Shown in pieces: positions 34,571 to 47,300 of a stretch of DNA of 64,000 nt. Both the position numbers and the translations under genes were made by a program. Where the stretch lies: the NCBI GenBank assembly GCA_036877525.1, contig JAZGTH010000048.1, forward strand, positions 62,001-126,000, read 5' to 3'. The notes beneath the pieces are model-generated. The model ran no database searches, was not told the DNA's origin, and saw nothing but the letters and a program-made list of their open reading frames with translations. Numbering within the stretch: position 1 is the first letter of the stretch; each line of letters starts with the position of its first letter. This DNA comes from Chromobotia macracanthus (taxonomy: Eukaryota; Chordata; Actinopteri; Cypriniformes; Botiidae).

Positions 34571-35826
34571 CAAAGCCAGTCAGACAACCACTTATCACAA
34601 AAAACACAGACCCACAATCTCATGGCATACAATGGTGCAGTCCAGGCCCCATAGGAGTCAGTATTCCAACCTCAGGACAAACAATGGTAGAGTCCAGGAC
34701 ATGTTAAAGAGCAAAACAAAGCCAGTTAGACAACCACTGATCACAAAAGACACAGACACACAATCTCATGGCATGCAATGGTGGAGTCCAGGCTCTATAG
34801 GAGTCAGGATTCCAATCTCATGGCAAACAATGGTAGAGTCTAGGACATGTTGAAGGGCAATACAAAGCCAGTTAGAAAACCACTGATTACAAAAGACACA
34901 GACACACAATCTCATGGCATACAATGGTTGAGTCCAGGCTTTATAGGATTTAGTATTCCAATCTCATGGCAAACAATGGTACAGTCCAGACTCCATAGGA
35001 GTCAGTATTCCAACATCATGGCAAACAATGGTAGAGTCCAGGACATGTTGAAGAGCAAAACAAAGCCAGTTAGACAACCACTGATCACAAAAGACACCGA
35101 CACACAATCTCATGGTATACAATGGTGGAATCCAGGCTCCATAGGAGTCAGGATTCCAACCTCAAGGCAAACAATGGTAGAATCCAGACTCCATGCTCCA
35201 ACATAAAACCCCACAATACAAAGTATAAGACTCAGAGCATGAGTTCAGATCCTGACACCCATGAAACAACCCAATGCAAGACTGAGAATGTTGACAGGGC
35301 TGTGTTTGACAGACTGAGCTAACGGGCTGTAACCTAATTCTGTTAATGAGCCTTTATAATAGTGGAATTTGTACATATGTACAGGTGAATTATCGTCTCA
35401 TTTTAGTGACCTATATGAGCCATCTATAGGGAGTACAACTTGTCAATATATTGACAACTACTGATCACAAAAGACACAGAGCGTTAGTTTAGACTCTCAT
35501 CAACAAGAACAAAAGCTAGACCCTCACAAACAAGAACAAAAGCTAAAACAAACTGGAGCTAGACATGTTGATGAGCAAAACAAAGCCAGTAAGACAACGA
35601 CTGATCACAAAACACACAGACACACAACCTCATGGCAAACAATCGTGCAGTCCAGGCTCCATAATACTCAGTATTCCAACCTCATGGCAAACAATGGTAG
35701 AGTTCAGGCTCCATAGGAATCAGTATTCCAACCTCATGGCAAACAATAGTAGAGTCCAGGACATGTTGAAGAGCAAAACAAAGCCATTTAGACAACCACT
35801 GACCACAAAAGACACAGACACACAAT
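34545..35826. repeat. Composite tandem repeat (~146 bp unit), right part
   Basis: Unit starts (GACATGTT(G/A)AA) fall at about 34551, 34699, 34845, 35042, 35563 and 35760. The first spacings are 148 and 146 bp. The 197-bp interval at 34845-35042 contains one extra 51-bp subunit (TCCATAGGAGTCAGTATTCC type). About 35220-35460 is a related non-unit spacer. No gene is seen. Confidence 0.8.
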
Positions 35827-37990
35827 CTTTGAGTTCCCCGTACAGAATTTGAGTTCCCCGTAGACGCTTTGTTTAAAAAACAGACTTTGAGTATCTGCCT
35901 TACGGAAACCTGGATGTTTGTGGAGGTTCCAGACTCAGCCTTTGAACCCGGTGGGTTCTCTGTGCACCACGTGGAAAGGGCGAAAGACCTCTCGGGGAAG
36001 AGCAGAGGAGGGGGTGTATGTTTTATGATCAACGACGCTTGATGTGATCGAAGGAATGTGCACAAGTCTTTTTGCTCCCCTGATCTGGAATACCTCATGC
36101 TTTTGTGTCGACCGTACTGGCTGTCGAGGGAGTTTACGGCTGTTATCATCACAGCTGTATACATTCCCCCTCAAGCCGACACAGACCAGGCACTCAAAGA
36201 ACTGTATGGCAGTATAAGCAAGCAGGAAACCACGCACCCTGAGGCCGCGTTCATAACTGGTGACTTTAACAAGGCCAACCTCAAAACAAGAACACCAAAA
36301 TTCTTCCAGCATATAACATGCAACACACAAGGAAACCGGATTTTGGATCATTGTTACTTTTCCTTCCAGGATGGCTTCAAGTCCCTCCCCCGCCCACCCT
36401 TCGGCAATTCGGACCACTTCTCTGTGCTGCTGCTGCTGCCCGCTTACAGGCAGAAGCTGAAGCAGGAAGCACTCGCCCATAGGACAATCCAGTGTTGGTC
36501 GGACCAATCGGATTCTATGCTACAGGACTGTTTTGATCACGTGGACTGGGAAATGTTCCAGTCTGTTTCCGATGGCAACATCGAGGTTTACTCGGATACG
36601 TTACGTGTTTCATTATAAAAGTGCATAGATGACGTCATGCCGACCAAAACTATCCAGATCTACCCCAACAATAAACCGTGGATAAACAACGATGTTCGTG
36701 CCGCCCTGAAAGCGCGGACATCTGCGTTTAATTCTGGAGATGCGGAGGAGTACCATCAAAAAAGCTTTACCATCAAAGCTGCCAAACACCAGTACAGAGA
36801 GAAAGTAGAAGGTCAGTTCAACTCCAACAGCACAAGAAGCATGTGGCAGGGAATCAACAACATTACAGACTTAAAGAGAAATAAACACCCCGCTATGAAC
36901 ACCGCTGCCTTTCTCCTGGATGAGCTAAATTCTTTCTACGCTCACTTCGAAACAAATAATCCCGCTCTTACGGAGAGAGCTCCCGTGACCACTGATACAG
37001 ATGCAAGTGCACACTCTGTCTCTGTAGCGGATATTACCCGGTCCTTCCCGCAAGCCTGCGGGTCCTGATGGCATTCCGGGCTGCGTACTCAGAGGATTTT
37101 TTCAGCCCCCACCTGTACTCCCTATATACCCACCACTGCGTGGCCACACACAACTCTAATGTCATTGTAAAATTTGCTGATGACACAACGGCGATAGGCC
37201 TGATCACCGACAACAATGAGACGGCCTACAGAGAAGAGGTGTGCGCTCTGACACACTGGTTTCAGGAGAACCACCTCTCACTCAACATTGACAAGACCAA
37301 AGAGATTGTTGTGGACTTCAGGAACAGAAAAGAGAACACACCCCCATCACCATCAATGGGTCACCAGTGGAGCGGGTCAACAGCTTTATGTTCCTCAGTG
37401 TTCATATCACTGAGGACCTCAAATGGTCCACTCACACAGATGCAGTGGTAAAGAAGGTTCACCAGCGCCTGTTCTACCTCAGGCATCTGAGGAAGTTTGG
37501 TATGAACCGCAACCTCCTCAGATCATTCTACACCTGCACTGTGGAGAGCATTCTGTCTGGTTGCATCACAGCCTGGTACGAGAACACCACCGCCCTTAAC
37601 CGCAAGGCCCTGCAGAGGGTGGTCCGAACTTCCAGCCACATCACAGGAGGTGATATTTACAACAGGTGGTGTCTGAGAAAGGCACGGAGGATCATCAGTG
37701 ACTCTAGTCACCCAAGTCACGGTCTGCTCTCCCTACTGCCCTCAGGGAGACAGTACTGCTGCATCCGGACACGCACAAGCTGACTAAGGGACAGCTACTT
37801 TCCTCAAGCTGTCCGATTACTCAATGTGAACTGACATAATCTTAACCCACCCCCACCCTTTTCCATACACATCACTTTAACTTTGACAGATCATCAGCAT
37901 GGAGAAATTAAAGGTAAGATTAATGATGCAACTCAAAGAACACCGCTTTAAGTCAACTTTCAGTCAATGTTAATGTTATATTACGTTAGT
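35827..37990 (+). pseudogene. L2-like LINE relic, copy B (endonuclease and RT fragments)
   Basis: The best preserved part is 36058-36618: endonuclease sequence with VYIPPQADTDQALKELYGSI, the catalytic ITGDFNKANL motif, LDHCYFSF and a terminal NSDHFSVLL. After a stop at 36616 the frame resumes (36637-37068). At 37060-37090 GPDGI is followed directly by FFSPHLYSLYT and, at ~37160, FADDTTAIGL, so the RT palm is missing at the same place as in copy A. The C-terminal part (37367-37783) includes RLFYLRHLRKFGMNRN and FYTCTVESILSGCITAWYEN. The sequence is shared with copy A down to GTTATAAAGTTAGCCT (38003). Not functional. Confidence 0.8.
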
Positions 37991-38278
37991 TATAAAGTTA
38001 GCCTTAGCGCTTAAACAGGCCAGGTTTGGTCTGAGACATTAATAAGACATTAACAATTTATATTTGAAGTATTATTTTGCATCATCATATAACAGTGAAA
38101 AAAACATTCTTTACCTACTAGTCAGACAAATGAAGATAAGCAGTAACTAAACAGCTTGTATTATGTTTGTTCAGGGTGGAAAAGTTATTGGCTAATTAAC
38201 AGTACTTATGAATTTATGATGCCAGACTGGCATCAAAATAATGTTGCTGCAGGTGTCTGTACAGGTTTCACCTGTATA

Positions 38279-38531
38279 CAGTCATGTGAAAAAATGAGGA
38301 CACCCTATGAAAGTCTGTGTATTTTTGTAACATTTTTGCAACATTTTGGATATATGAATATTTAATCTCAATTTTAACAACACAGAGAGATTAAATTAAT
38401 ATATATCTAAGCAATTAAAACTGAAGAGGGAATTTTCTGTAAAATGTAATTCCACAAAATGCAAATAATAACTGAGGCAAAAGTTAGGACACCCTCACAT
38501 GTATTCCCTCTTAAAATGGCTCAAATCATAC
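38279..38531 (+). mobile_element. Tc1/mariner left-end stub, copy B
   Basis: A left terminal repeat CAGTCATGTGAAAAAATGAG preceded by TA, then 5' non-coding sequence homologous to ~11945-12157. It stops at 38531, before the transposase. It supplies the outer left end that the Tc1 copy at 11945 lacks. Confidence 0.8.
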
Positions 38532-38796
38532 ATAAGTACTGGCATTTCTTTCAGCTTTTAAGGTCTTTTGCTCTTCAAAGCACTTCAACTCTAAATATTT
38601 ACCTGCTACACTGCCAGAAAATTTGGGAACTAAGGAAAAACTAAGTACAGCACTTTTCCTTACACTACATGTCTTTTAATTGCTCTCTCTACCGACTCAG
38701 ATACTTTAGACAAGTGATGAGCCAATTTCAATGGGTGCCCCATGTATGTTAATTTGGTAAAGGAACAGAAAATTACTATCTTCACTACTTGAAGTA

Positions 38797-40681
38797 CAAC
38801 CCCAAATCAGAAAAAGTTGGGACAGTATGGAAAACACAAATAAAAAAAGAAAGTAATGATTTCTAAATTTACTTTGACTTGTATTTCATTGCAGACAATA
38901 CAACAGCACATTATTTAATGTGTTACTCATGATTTTTATTGTTTTTTCTTCAAAAAAACAAAATTCCTATTTTGGTTCTTGCAACACATTTCAAAAAAGT
39001 TGGAATAGGAGCAATTTAGGGCTAGTAATCAGGTAAATTGGTTAAATAATGATGTGATTTGAAACAGGTGATGTCAACAGGTGATTGTAATTATGATTTG
39101 GTACAAAAGCAGCATCCAAGAAAGGTCTACTCCTTTAGGAGCAAAGATGGGCTGATATATTCCATTTTGTGTTTTGACAAACCATCAATGTTCTGAAGGA
39201 GTGCAGAATCACTCTTACACAAACTAAAACTAAAATGCCCTGACTAAAATTGTGCACTACTGCCATGTATTATTATGTCTGAGAAGAGATCATCTTATGA
39301 TTACATAAAGCAGGAATTGGGTCTGCAGTGGGATAAGGTGGGTCACATAGTCACTTGACTGTTACAGTGAAGTATGTTTTTTTTAATGGTTTTGATAGCT
39401 CACAATAAGGTATTTTAGTATTGCAATTATATTTCAATACTTTTGTCTTCCTTTTTTCTGTATTTTCATAATCAGTGCAAGTGAATCAGAATAATTAAAT
39501 TTCTAAACTTAGATTGCAAAACAATGATCCAAAATGTAGATGGTCTGCATGTTTCATAGGAATACTAACAACAAATATGCACAGATGCAGATGTTTTGAT
39601 AGCACTGTTTTTCAAAACAGTGATGATAGCCTCATTTATATGTTAAATTATTCAAGGAGTGCTCCTGACATTTATTTAGGTTTATTTATGAATAATGTCA
39701 GCATTGCTCTGTGGTGCTAGAACATTTAATATATAAAGCAAGTCTTAGTCACTTCTCATTAACAGAGAGCTAAAACAAGTGACCATATGTGGCAGAATAA
39801 GTGTTTTAAATGCTCTGTTGGCCCCGACTGAGGTGTGATTATGGTGGACCAATGGGATAGAAGCACCTATACTATTTAAGGGCTCTTATTTTGGCAAGTA
39901 TGGATGCATCTTGGTGCTCCTGGGTTTCCTCTCCCTGGCATTTACATTTTTTTGTTTCCGTTTTGTTTACCTTCGTAGCCAGGTATGTTAAGGTGTTGTT
40001 CATTGCATGTTTGCATGAATAGCTTTAGGCTAATTTATGTTGTGTAGAGTGGAGCTGATGGCAAAAGCGTTGTGGCCAGGTTGCAGCGGAGCTTGCTGTT
40101 AGGTATGTCCGGTAATTTTATTGAACTTTCCCTTTGGTTGTTTACTGTGGGGTTTATTATTAAATGATGTTCAATACTGGCAATATAGCCGGTGTGCAGA
40201 GGCTGGCTAAGTGTATTGCAGGGCAGCGTTTGTGAGTAACCATACATCTGTGCATCTGGTATTCTTCTGACTCAAACTGTAAATATGGTTTTGTTCCTTT
40301 TATGTTTGGGCTTCAGTGAGTGTATTTAATCTTTTCATTTTTTTGGTTGGGGGTAAGGGGGTACTGGAGCATTTGAACCTGTACAGCATATTGATAGCTA
40401 AAGCTGCTATGTGGCGCAGCTGCTGTTTTGCTTATGTGCTCTTTTACGGTCCTAATGCCCACTTAGTTACAGCTCTACTGCCCCTGTCCCAACTTTTTTG
40501 AGAGGTGTTGCTGTCATTAAATTCAAAATGAGCTAATATTTTGCATGAAATGGTAAAATGTCTCGCTTTCAGCATTTGGTATGTTGTCTATGTTCTAGTG
40601 TGAATAAAATATGGGTATGTAAGATTTGCAAATCATTGCATTCTGTTTTTAGCATCCCAATTGTTTTAAAAATTGGGGTTG
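38797..40681. mobile_element. Non-autonomous DNA transposon with long degenerate TIRs
   Basis: The left end starts CAACCCCAAATCAGAAAAAG then TTGGGACAG. The right end, read on the minus strand, starts CAACCCCAATTTTTAAAAC then AATTGGGATG. Further in, both ends share AATGATTT-type sequence. GTCCCAACTTTTTTGA near 40488 is a further inner copy of the terminal motif. The interior (~1.9 kb) has no transposase-like frame. Such ends are very common in teleost genomes. The superfamily is not assigned, and the target duplication is unclear (GTA at left, CATA at right). Confidence 0.5.
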
Positions 40682-41247
40682 CATATGGCTCGGAGCAAAC
40701 CAGAAAAACAGTGGTTTCAAAGCCACACATTTCTTTTCCCTGAGCATGGCAGATTTCCAAAAATGCCCACTTAGTAAACAAATGATCAGAGAGGTGGAGA
40801 AAGCTTTATAGATTAGAATGGAAAAACCCTTAGAATGATAAACCTATTTACAAATAGATATCAAGTGTTTTCCATACAAAATTATTTATAATCTGTTAAA
40901 TGATGAAAGAAGTCATTACTAATGGCTGATCATTACTGATTTGTCTCTATAGCTGTTATGATCACCAGCTGGAGTGCCCTGGATTCAGCTATGTCCCATT
41001 TTCCCATCAGCCTCATGTAATTTAATCACGCCTTGCAATGTCTTGCATGTGTTTGTACTGTATTATTGAGTATTTCCCTCTTATTCATGGTTTTGACCTA
41101 CTGCCTGTTCCTTCGGTTTGCCCTGTTTGTCTAGGTTTCCTGCCTGATGTTTGTTTTGGACTGCTTGCTTTTGTCTTGACCTTTTTCCTGTTTTGGTTAT
41201 ATATGTGCATTACCCCAAAAAAATGCATTTGGATCCTCAACCTTCAC
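40682..41247. other. Intergenic, nothing recognised
   Basis: AT-rich sequence without convincing coding potential or recognisable repeat. Short open frames here show no known motif. Confidence 0.4.
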
Positions 41248-41357
41248 GTCTCTGAGCAGTCTCTGAGCAGTCTCTGAGCAGTCTCTGAGCAGTCTCTGAG
41301 CAGTCTCTGAGCAGTCTCTGAGCAGTCTCTGAGCAGTCTCTGAGCAGTCTCTGAGCA
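41248..41357. repeat. 11-bp minisatellite (10 copies)
   Basis: TCTCTGAGCAG repeats ten times almost without change, so the array is young or actively homogenised. Confidence 0.95.
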
Positions 41358-41599
41358 CTGAACAATAGTTGACCATCAGTATAAATGGCCACAGTAATGG
41401 GCTATGCACACGTCATTTAAACAATATGCTTTTGGTCTTATAATTTACATAAATACATACATACTGTAGCCACATCACTAAAGTTTTGTAATAGTGAATG
41501 CGAATGATCATGACAGAAACAGTACTTTTATTATACATGTGTGTTTGCTCATGGTATTATGAGATGAACACTCTGCAAAGAATCTGTGCCGATGTAGTG

Positions 41600-43155
41600 A
41601 CACTAGGGGTTCATTCTTGAGATTTGCTCATCTCTGATCTTTATATGAAAGGGCAATGAAATTTGCTGAGTGGAATTTGCATGCTAATCTCTGCCTTGGA
41701 CATTAGGATATAAAAGGAAATCAGCTTAGTCAGATTTGTACTAAGGAGCCAAGAGTGAGTCCAAGACATATCAGGTTCCTTCCTGTGGCAGGAAGGACAC
41801 AGCATCATATTCCCTCCATCAGGGAACGGAGGATATTCATAACCGAGACGTTCCCTTTCTGTCATTCACTTCAGTATTGTGTCACTAGGTATGTAGAGGT
41901 GTACGTAGTGTAAAGTCAGGTGTGTAACAGCAGACAACACAGCTCTGGTGTCGATTAATGTCCCAAGTTATAGACATGTATGTTAACTGTGTTATGAGGG
42001 GAGACATCATTTTCATCAAGGAACCAGGAGGAAGGATAGACGATGGTAAGTAAATATGTGGCAGTGCTTAAAAAACTCTCAGAACATTGTGATTTTGGAG
42101 AATATTTGAAGTGGCATGCTCACCACCCAAGCATGCCACTGGACCGACTGCATAAAGGCTAGGCTGAGTTCTAGGGAGAACAGAATACTACTCTACCCAC
42201 ATAGGGAGAACAGAGGACCTGCCGTAGCAATTAAGGGTGCAACTCTGCACACAACCCAGAGAAGCAAACAATTCTGATAGGAGCTTGAAAATGGTTGGCC
42301 CCAGCCACCCAAATCTAGTGACCTCTTTTACTTTCCTGAGGGTCTTAAGGGGATCGGAGGACCCTCAGTAGAGAGGGTGCTGCTCTACCCATACCCCAGA
42401 GGACCAGCGTTTCTAGGGGAGCTAGCAGTTATCTAGCCACTGCCACTTGAAACTACTCACTCATAATGGCGCTCTGGGGGAGCAGATGATTCTCTAACAT
42501 GAAGGACCCGCTCTATGCTCAACCCACGCCTTAGGAAGGTGAGACTTTCATGGGTGGGCGGATGCCCTATAGTGAGGGTGTTAACTCCAACACAGCTGCT
42601 GCCACCATCTAGCAAGTCATTTAGACTATTTTACCCCTCTACCACACTCTGCCAATTCTTTGGAGCCAGACTTAAAAAGCTGGTTGTAGCCATATAAAGA
42701 AACTCCATATAAATCACAAAGAGGGAGAAAGCCCCCATCAGCCGGCCAGTGGGGTGCCAGAAAGGGGATTTAAACCCAGGTGTGCCACATTCAACAATAA
42801 ACAGCTGACAACACCATGGGAGACTCTGCCCTTCCAGATTGGAATGCTTCGGGGGAGAAGAGGGCCCATATTGGGCTTAGCTCTTAATTTAACCCTCAGT
42901 ACCCTCCTTTCAAGGGGAGCCATACAATGCCGGCTCCACCCACTCAAAACTGCGGTCCAAGACTGAAACCTGAAATCCAAATATACAAGGATGAGGGCTC
43001 AAAAATATACTGGTATACCAACTCTTTCTCGAGGGGTGTAAAGGATCCAGAGAGATGGTTCCTCTCTGCATGGACCTGGGATGACCTGTACTGTAAATGT
43101 CCAAGGAGGGCCTCAAACCCTGGCCCCCCAGTCTAGTGACTGCATATAACCAGTT
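41600..43155. repeat. Dispersed-repeat region with tRNA-like boxes
   Basis: No gene is seen. 41580-41890 includes GATGTAGTGACACTAGGGG and CATCAGGGAACGGAGG ... GAGACGTTCCC; a related stretch, CCCTCAGGGAACAGAGGTTAC, occurs near 60200, so this is a dispersed repeat. On the minus strand, ~42835-42755 has a tRNA-like order (CCATGGTGTTGTCAGCTG, then GGGTTTAAATCCCC). ~43150-43090 has GAACTGGTTA and GGGTTTGAGGCCC. These may be tRNA-derived SINE heads; their families are not identified. Confidence 0.35.
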
Positions 43156-44143
<988 letters not shown>

Positions 44144-44318
44144 CGTTAAATAAGTGCCCGTTTACTAGCCCTCTGATGTCATTGAGGGAGGTTCCGCGGG
44201 TTGAGAATATTGAAAGGGAGGTTGTGCCGCTTTAACCATCAAAGAGAACGAGTGGCATTCATATAAATAAATACTATAACCTATTCAAATCGAAGGAGAT
44301 CATAGCTTTATCTGGAGC

Positions 44319-44361
44319 ATGGCATCAAAATGTCCAAAATGTGACAAAACTGTTTATTTTG
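44319..44361 (+). CDS. crip2: crip2 coding exon 1
   Basis: Encodes MASKCPKCDKTVYF plus the first base of Ala15. The donor is GTAAGT. The ATG context is GGAGCATGG, with G at +4. Confidence 0.93.
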
Positions 44362-47300
44362 GTAAGTGGTCTATTTATTTTCCTTTGCAATACCAAGACA
44401 ATGCACACGCTGACGAAACGACATTCTGCGACCTAGATGTAATTTAGCTGTCTTAATTTATTTTAATTCTCGTTTTCTGTAATATTTTATAGATAGGCGA
44501 CAAACTACGTGTTCGGTCTTTATAGTGAATAATTGAATAATCACGAATGCACTTGTATATTCTTACTAAATTTGTCATGTTTAATGATTAAGATTTCTTC
44601 CGATAGCTGCATTGCTGGAACCTATCAAGCAATTTCACCTGCTTTGGTCAGCTGACATTTGATATGAAATGAATATTAAAAATGCCGTCAAATAAAGTTA
44701 ATAAATTACCATTATGAACATGAGAGTTGCAGTAACGCAGGAAGCATGAATACATGCTTTTTATTATGGTATGGTAAATTCTGGTTCACAGTTCCCTGTA
44801 CAGTATAAATTTTATTTATAGATCTTTGTTTTCCATTCACAGAAAGCCCCCTGTGAACAGGGTGTGTACCACTTTTTTGTAATGGTAAATAGCCCTGTCT
44901 CTATCTGTTTCTGTTCCTCCTCTTAATGTTTTCTGTTTGAATGTAACTAGACGAAATTCATTTTCAATTGCAGGTGTCATGTGGCATTTGTCACGCAGAA
45001 TAACTGGTGATTATTATACCCAGATAGCAAACCATTGCACCATTGAAAACAAACGCAAATTCGATCTAATTGTTTTGCTTTTCTTTGCGTTGAATCAGCG
45101 TTGATTTTCTGTTGGGTGAAACGACGTACAATCAACACATGATATACTTTTGTTTTACAACCCTAAATACATAAAGCAACCTATATGCAATACTTTAGTT
45201 AAACGTCACATTTAATTTGTGTTTATTTATAATATACAAACACATGCACATTTCTTGAGTGTTGTTTTCTTCAGTAATCTTAAGACTAAACAGACAAATA
45301 CAAATAAAGCGTTCCCACTAAATAATACAAAGTGTATCCACAAAAGATTTTCATGCAGGTTTGGAACAACATAATGGTCAAATGGCAATTTTTTTTATTT
45401 TATTTTTTTATTATTTTTGTCAGTTGTCTGTACCCGAATTATATTCATTCATTTTATATGCATTTTATTCTGCACAGAACACTTTAGTTGACAGCCATCC
45501 ATACATACAGTGCGTCTGGTCTGGTCTGGTGTAGTGTTTGACTGGAATTACTGTCTGTCTAGGCTGATACAGGTTAAGGGCAACATCTGTTGAAGTCTTC
45601 AACTGGGTCTCACAGAACAAAACTGAAATACATTACAATATAATACAATTTAGTACCCATTACAAAATATTCTATGTAGTCACAAACTGCCACAAGACTA
45701 TTCACATAACTGTAACAACTCTCCTAAATATTTTACAAATAGAAGTATTTAAAATTATTATTTGGCCCATAATGTCTTACAAAATATTTAAGTAGTTTTA
45801 AGTAACAACTTACATGCTTCATTAATGCATCTACAATCTCTTTTTGGTTAGATACAGTAGTTTTTGATGGTGTAAAATGTTCATTCTTACACACTGGAAA
45901 ATATTTACCATTCAGTGATGTGGCTCTGTTGAGGAGTTCCTTCCTAACAAGACATCAACACAATAGTGGGTAAGTCTTCTAAATAAAAAATCTACAATTA
46001 TACAGAATTAACAATGTATTTTATTAAATTCCACCTTTTCAAATAGTGGAAAATAGTCAAATAGTGTCAAATAGTTGGTGAAGAATAAATAATATTTATA
46101 GGCACAATATTAGGCACATTCATTTAAAACAGTAAGTAAAATTGACCAGTACTACTACCTGTATCTCATTTTTAAAAACAATTTTGTTAAGTACAGATCT
46201 TGTTCATAACACACCTGAAAAATAATAGTGCATTTGTGTGTAATTGCATAATATGATGAAGGACATCAATACGCTTTGGCCAAATTATTTATGACAGCAT
46301 GAATTTAACAACATTAATCAACTGATTGACAGAGCTTGTTTAATAGAAAATAACAGAAAATAACATTATCACTATAATGGATCCAGATGCCTCTCTATCT
46401 CTCCTCATTGTTCCTGTAGCACAACTGGTAGAGTATGGCCCTAGTAATGCCATGGTCATGGGTTTAATTACCAGTAAATGGACAAAATGTATTGAATGTG
46501 ACAAACAGTATTGCTTAAATGCACTCTGACTCACTTTAGGTGGCAAAAATTGGATGGCATATAGGGTAGAGTTAGCAGACTGACTATTGAAAGTAATTAG
46601 ACAAACTTTAACTCTAATGGTATGGTTTAAATTTCCTCTTTCTAACCATTGGAAAGAGTACTAATCCTTTATTTTTAGTCATTTTTTCATTTAGTAGATT
46701 ACAAACTGTTCTGCCATTTCTAATGAATTTGCAATTTCTGTAAATTTGATCTTATTTACCTTATTTGTGTGTTCTGCTCTACCATAGAAAGCATTCTGTT
46801 TTTATTGCTGTGTGGCCTACAGGTGCTGTATGTTGTATTTCTTTTATGGAGAAAAAAGTTTTTGAGGAGAGCAAGAGAATTAAAAAGATATAGGCCTAAT
46901 ATAGAAAATAGTTTAATGTTAGAATAAACAGACGGATTCAATAGGAGTTTCAACAGAAAGTTTAGTTTCTACAGTACTGAAACTGGGAGAGTATGGAGTG
47001 TTTTTGAGGACAATTTAAAAAAGCAATTGCATTTCTATTTGTGAGTGTAAAACTTTTGAAAATTCAAATGCAAATTATTCATATCATTTTCATTTATGCA
47101 AATGTACAATTTGTGCCAAATTTCAAATAAAAACACAAAGTCCATTTGCAACTGCATTTCCCATGTCTTACATGTTACGACCCGGTAATATAATAAACGG
47201 AAATGTAATGAACTGAAGATCAGAGCCCAGTTGGATAAAAACCCTTAAGTAAGGGCATCCATGAGGGAAAGGATTTCTTTAAGGGCATTGCAATGAACGG

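Noticed and set aside
34632..35322. Repetitive open frames encoding KTKPVRQPLITKDTDTQ-like peptides
   Set aside because: They are produced by the 146-bp tandem repeat, whose unit happens to be open for short stretches. There is no start context, splice structure or known domain.
40035..40743. Short open frames inside the CAACCCCAA element
   Set aside because: All are under 75 codons, without transposase motifs.
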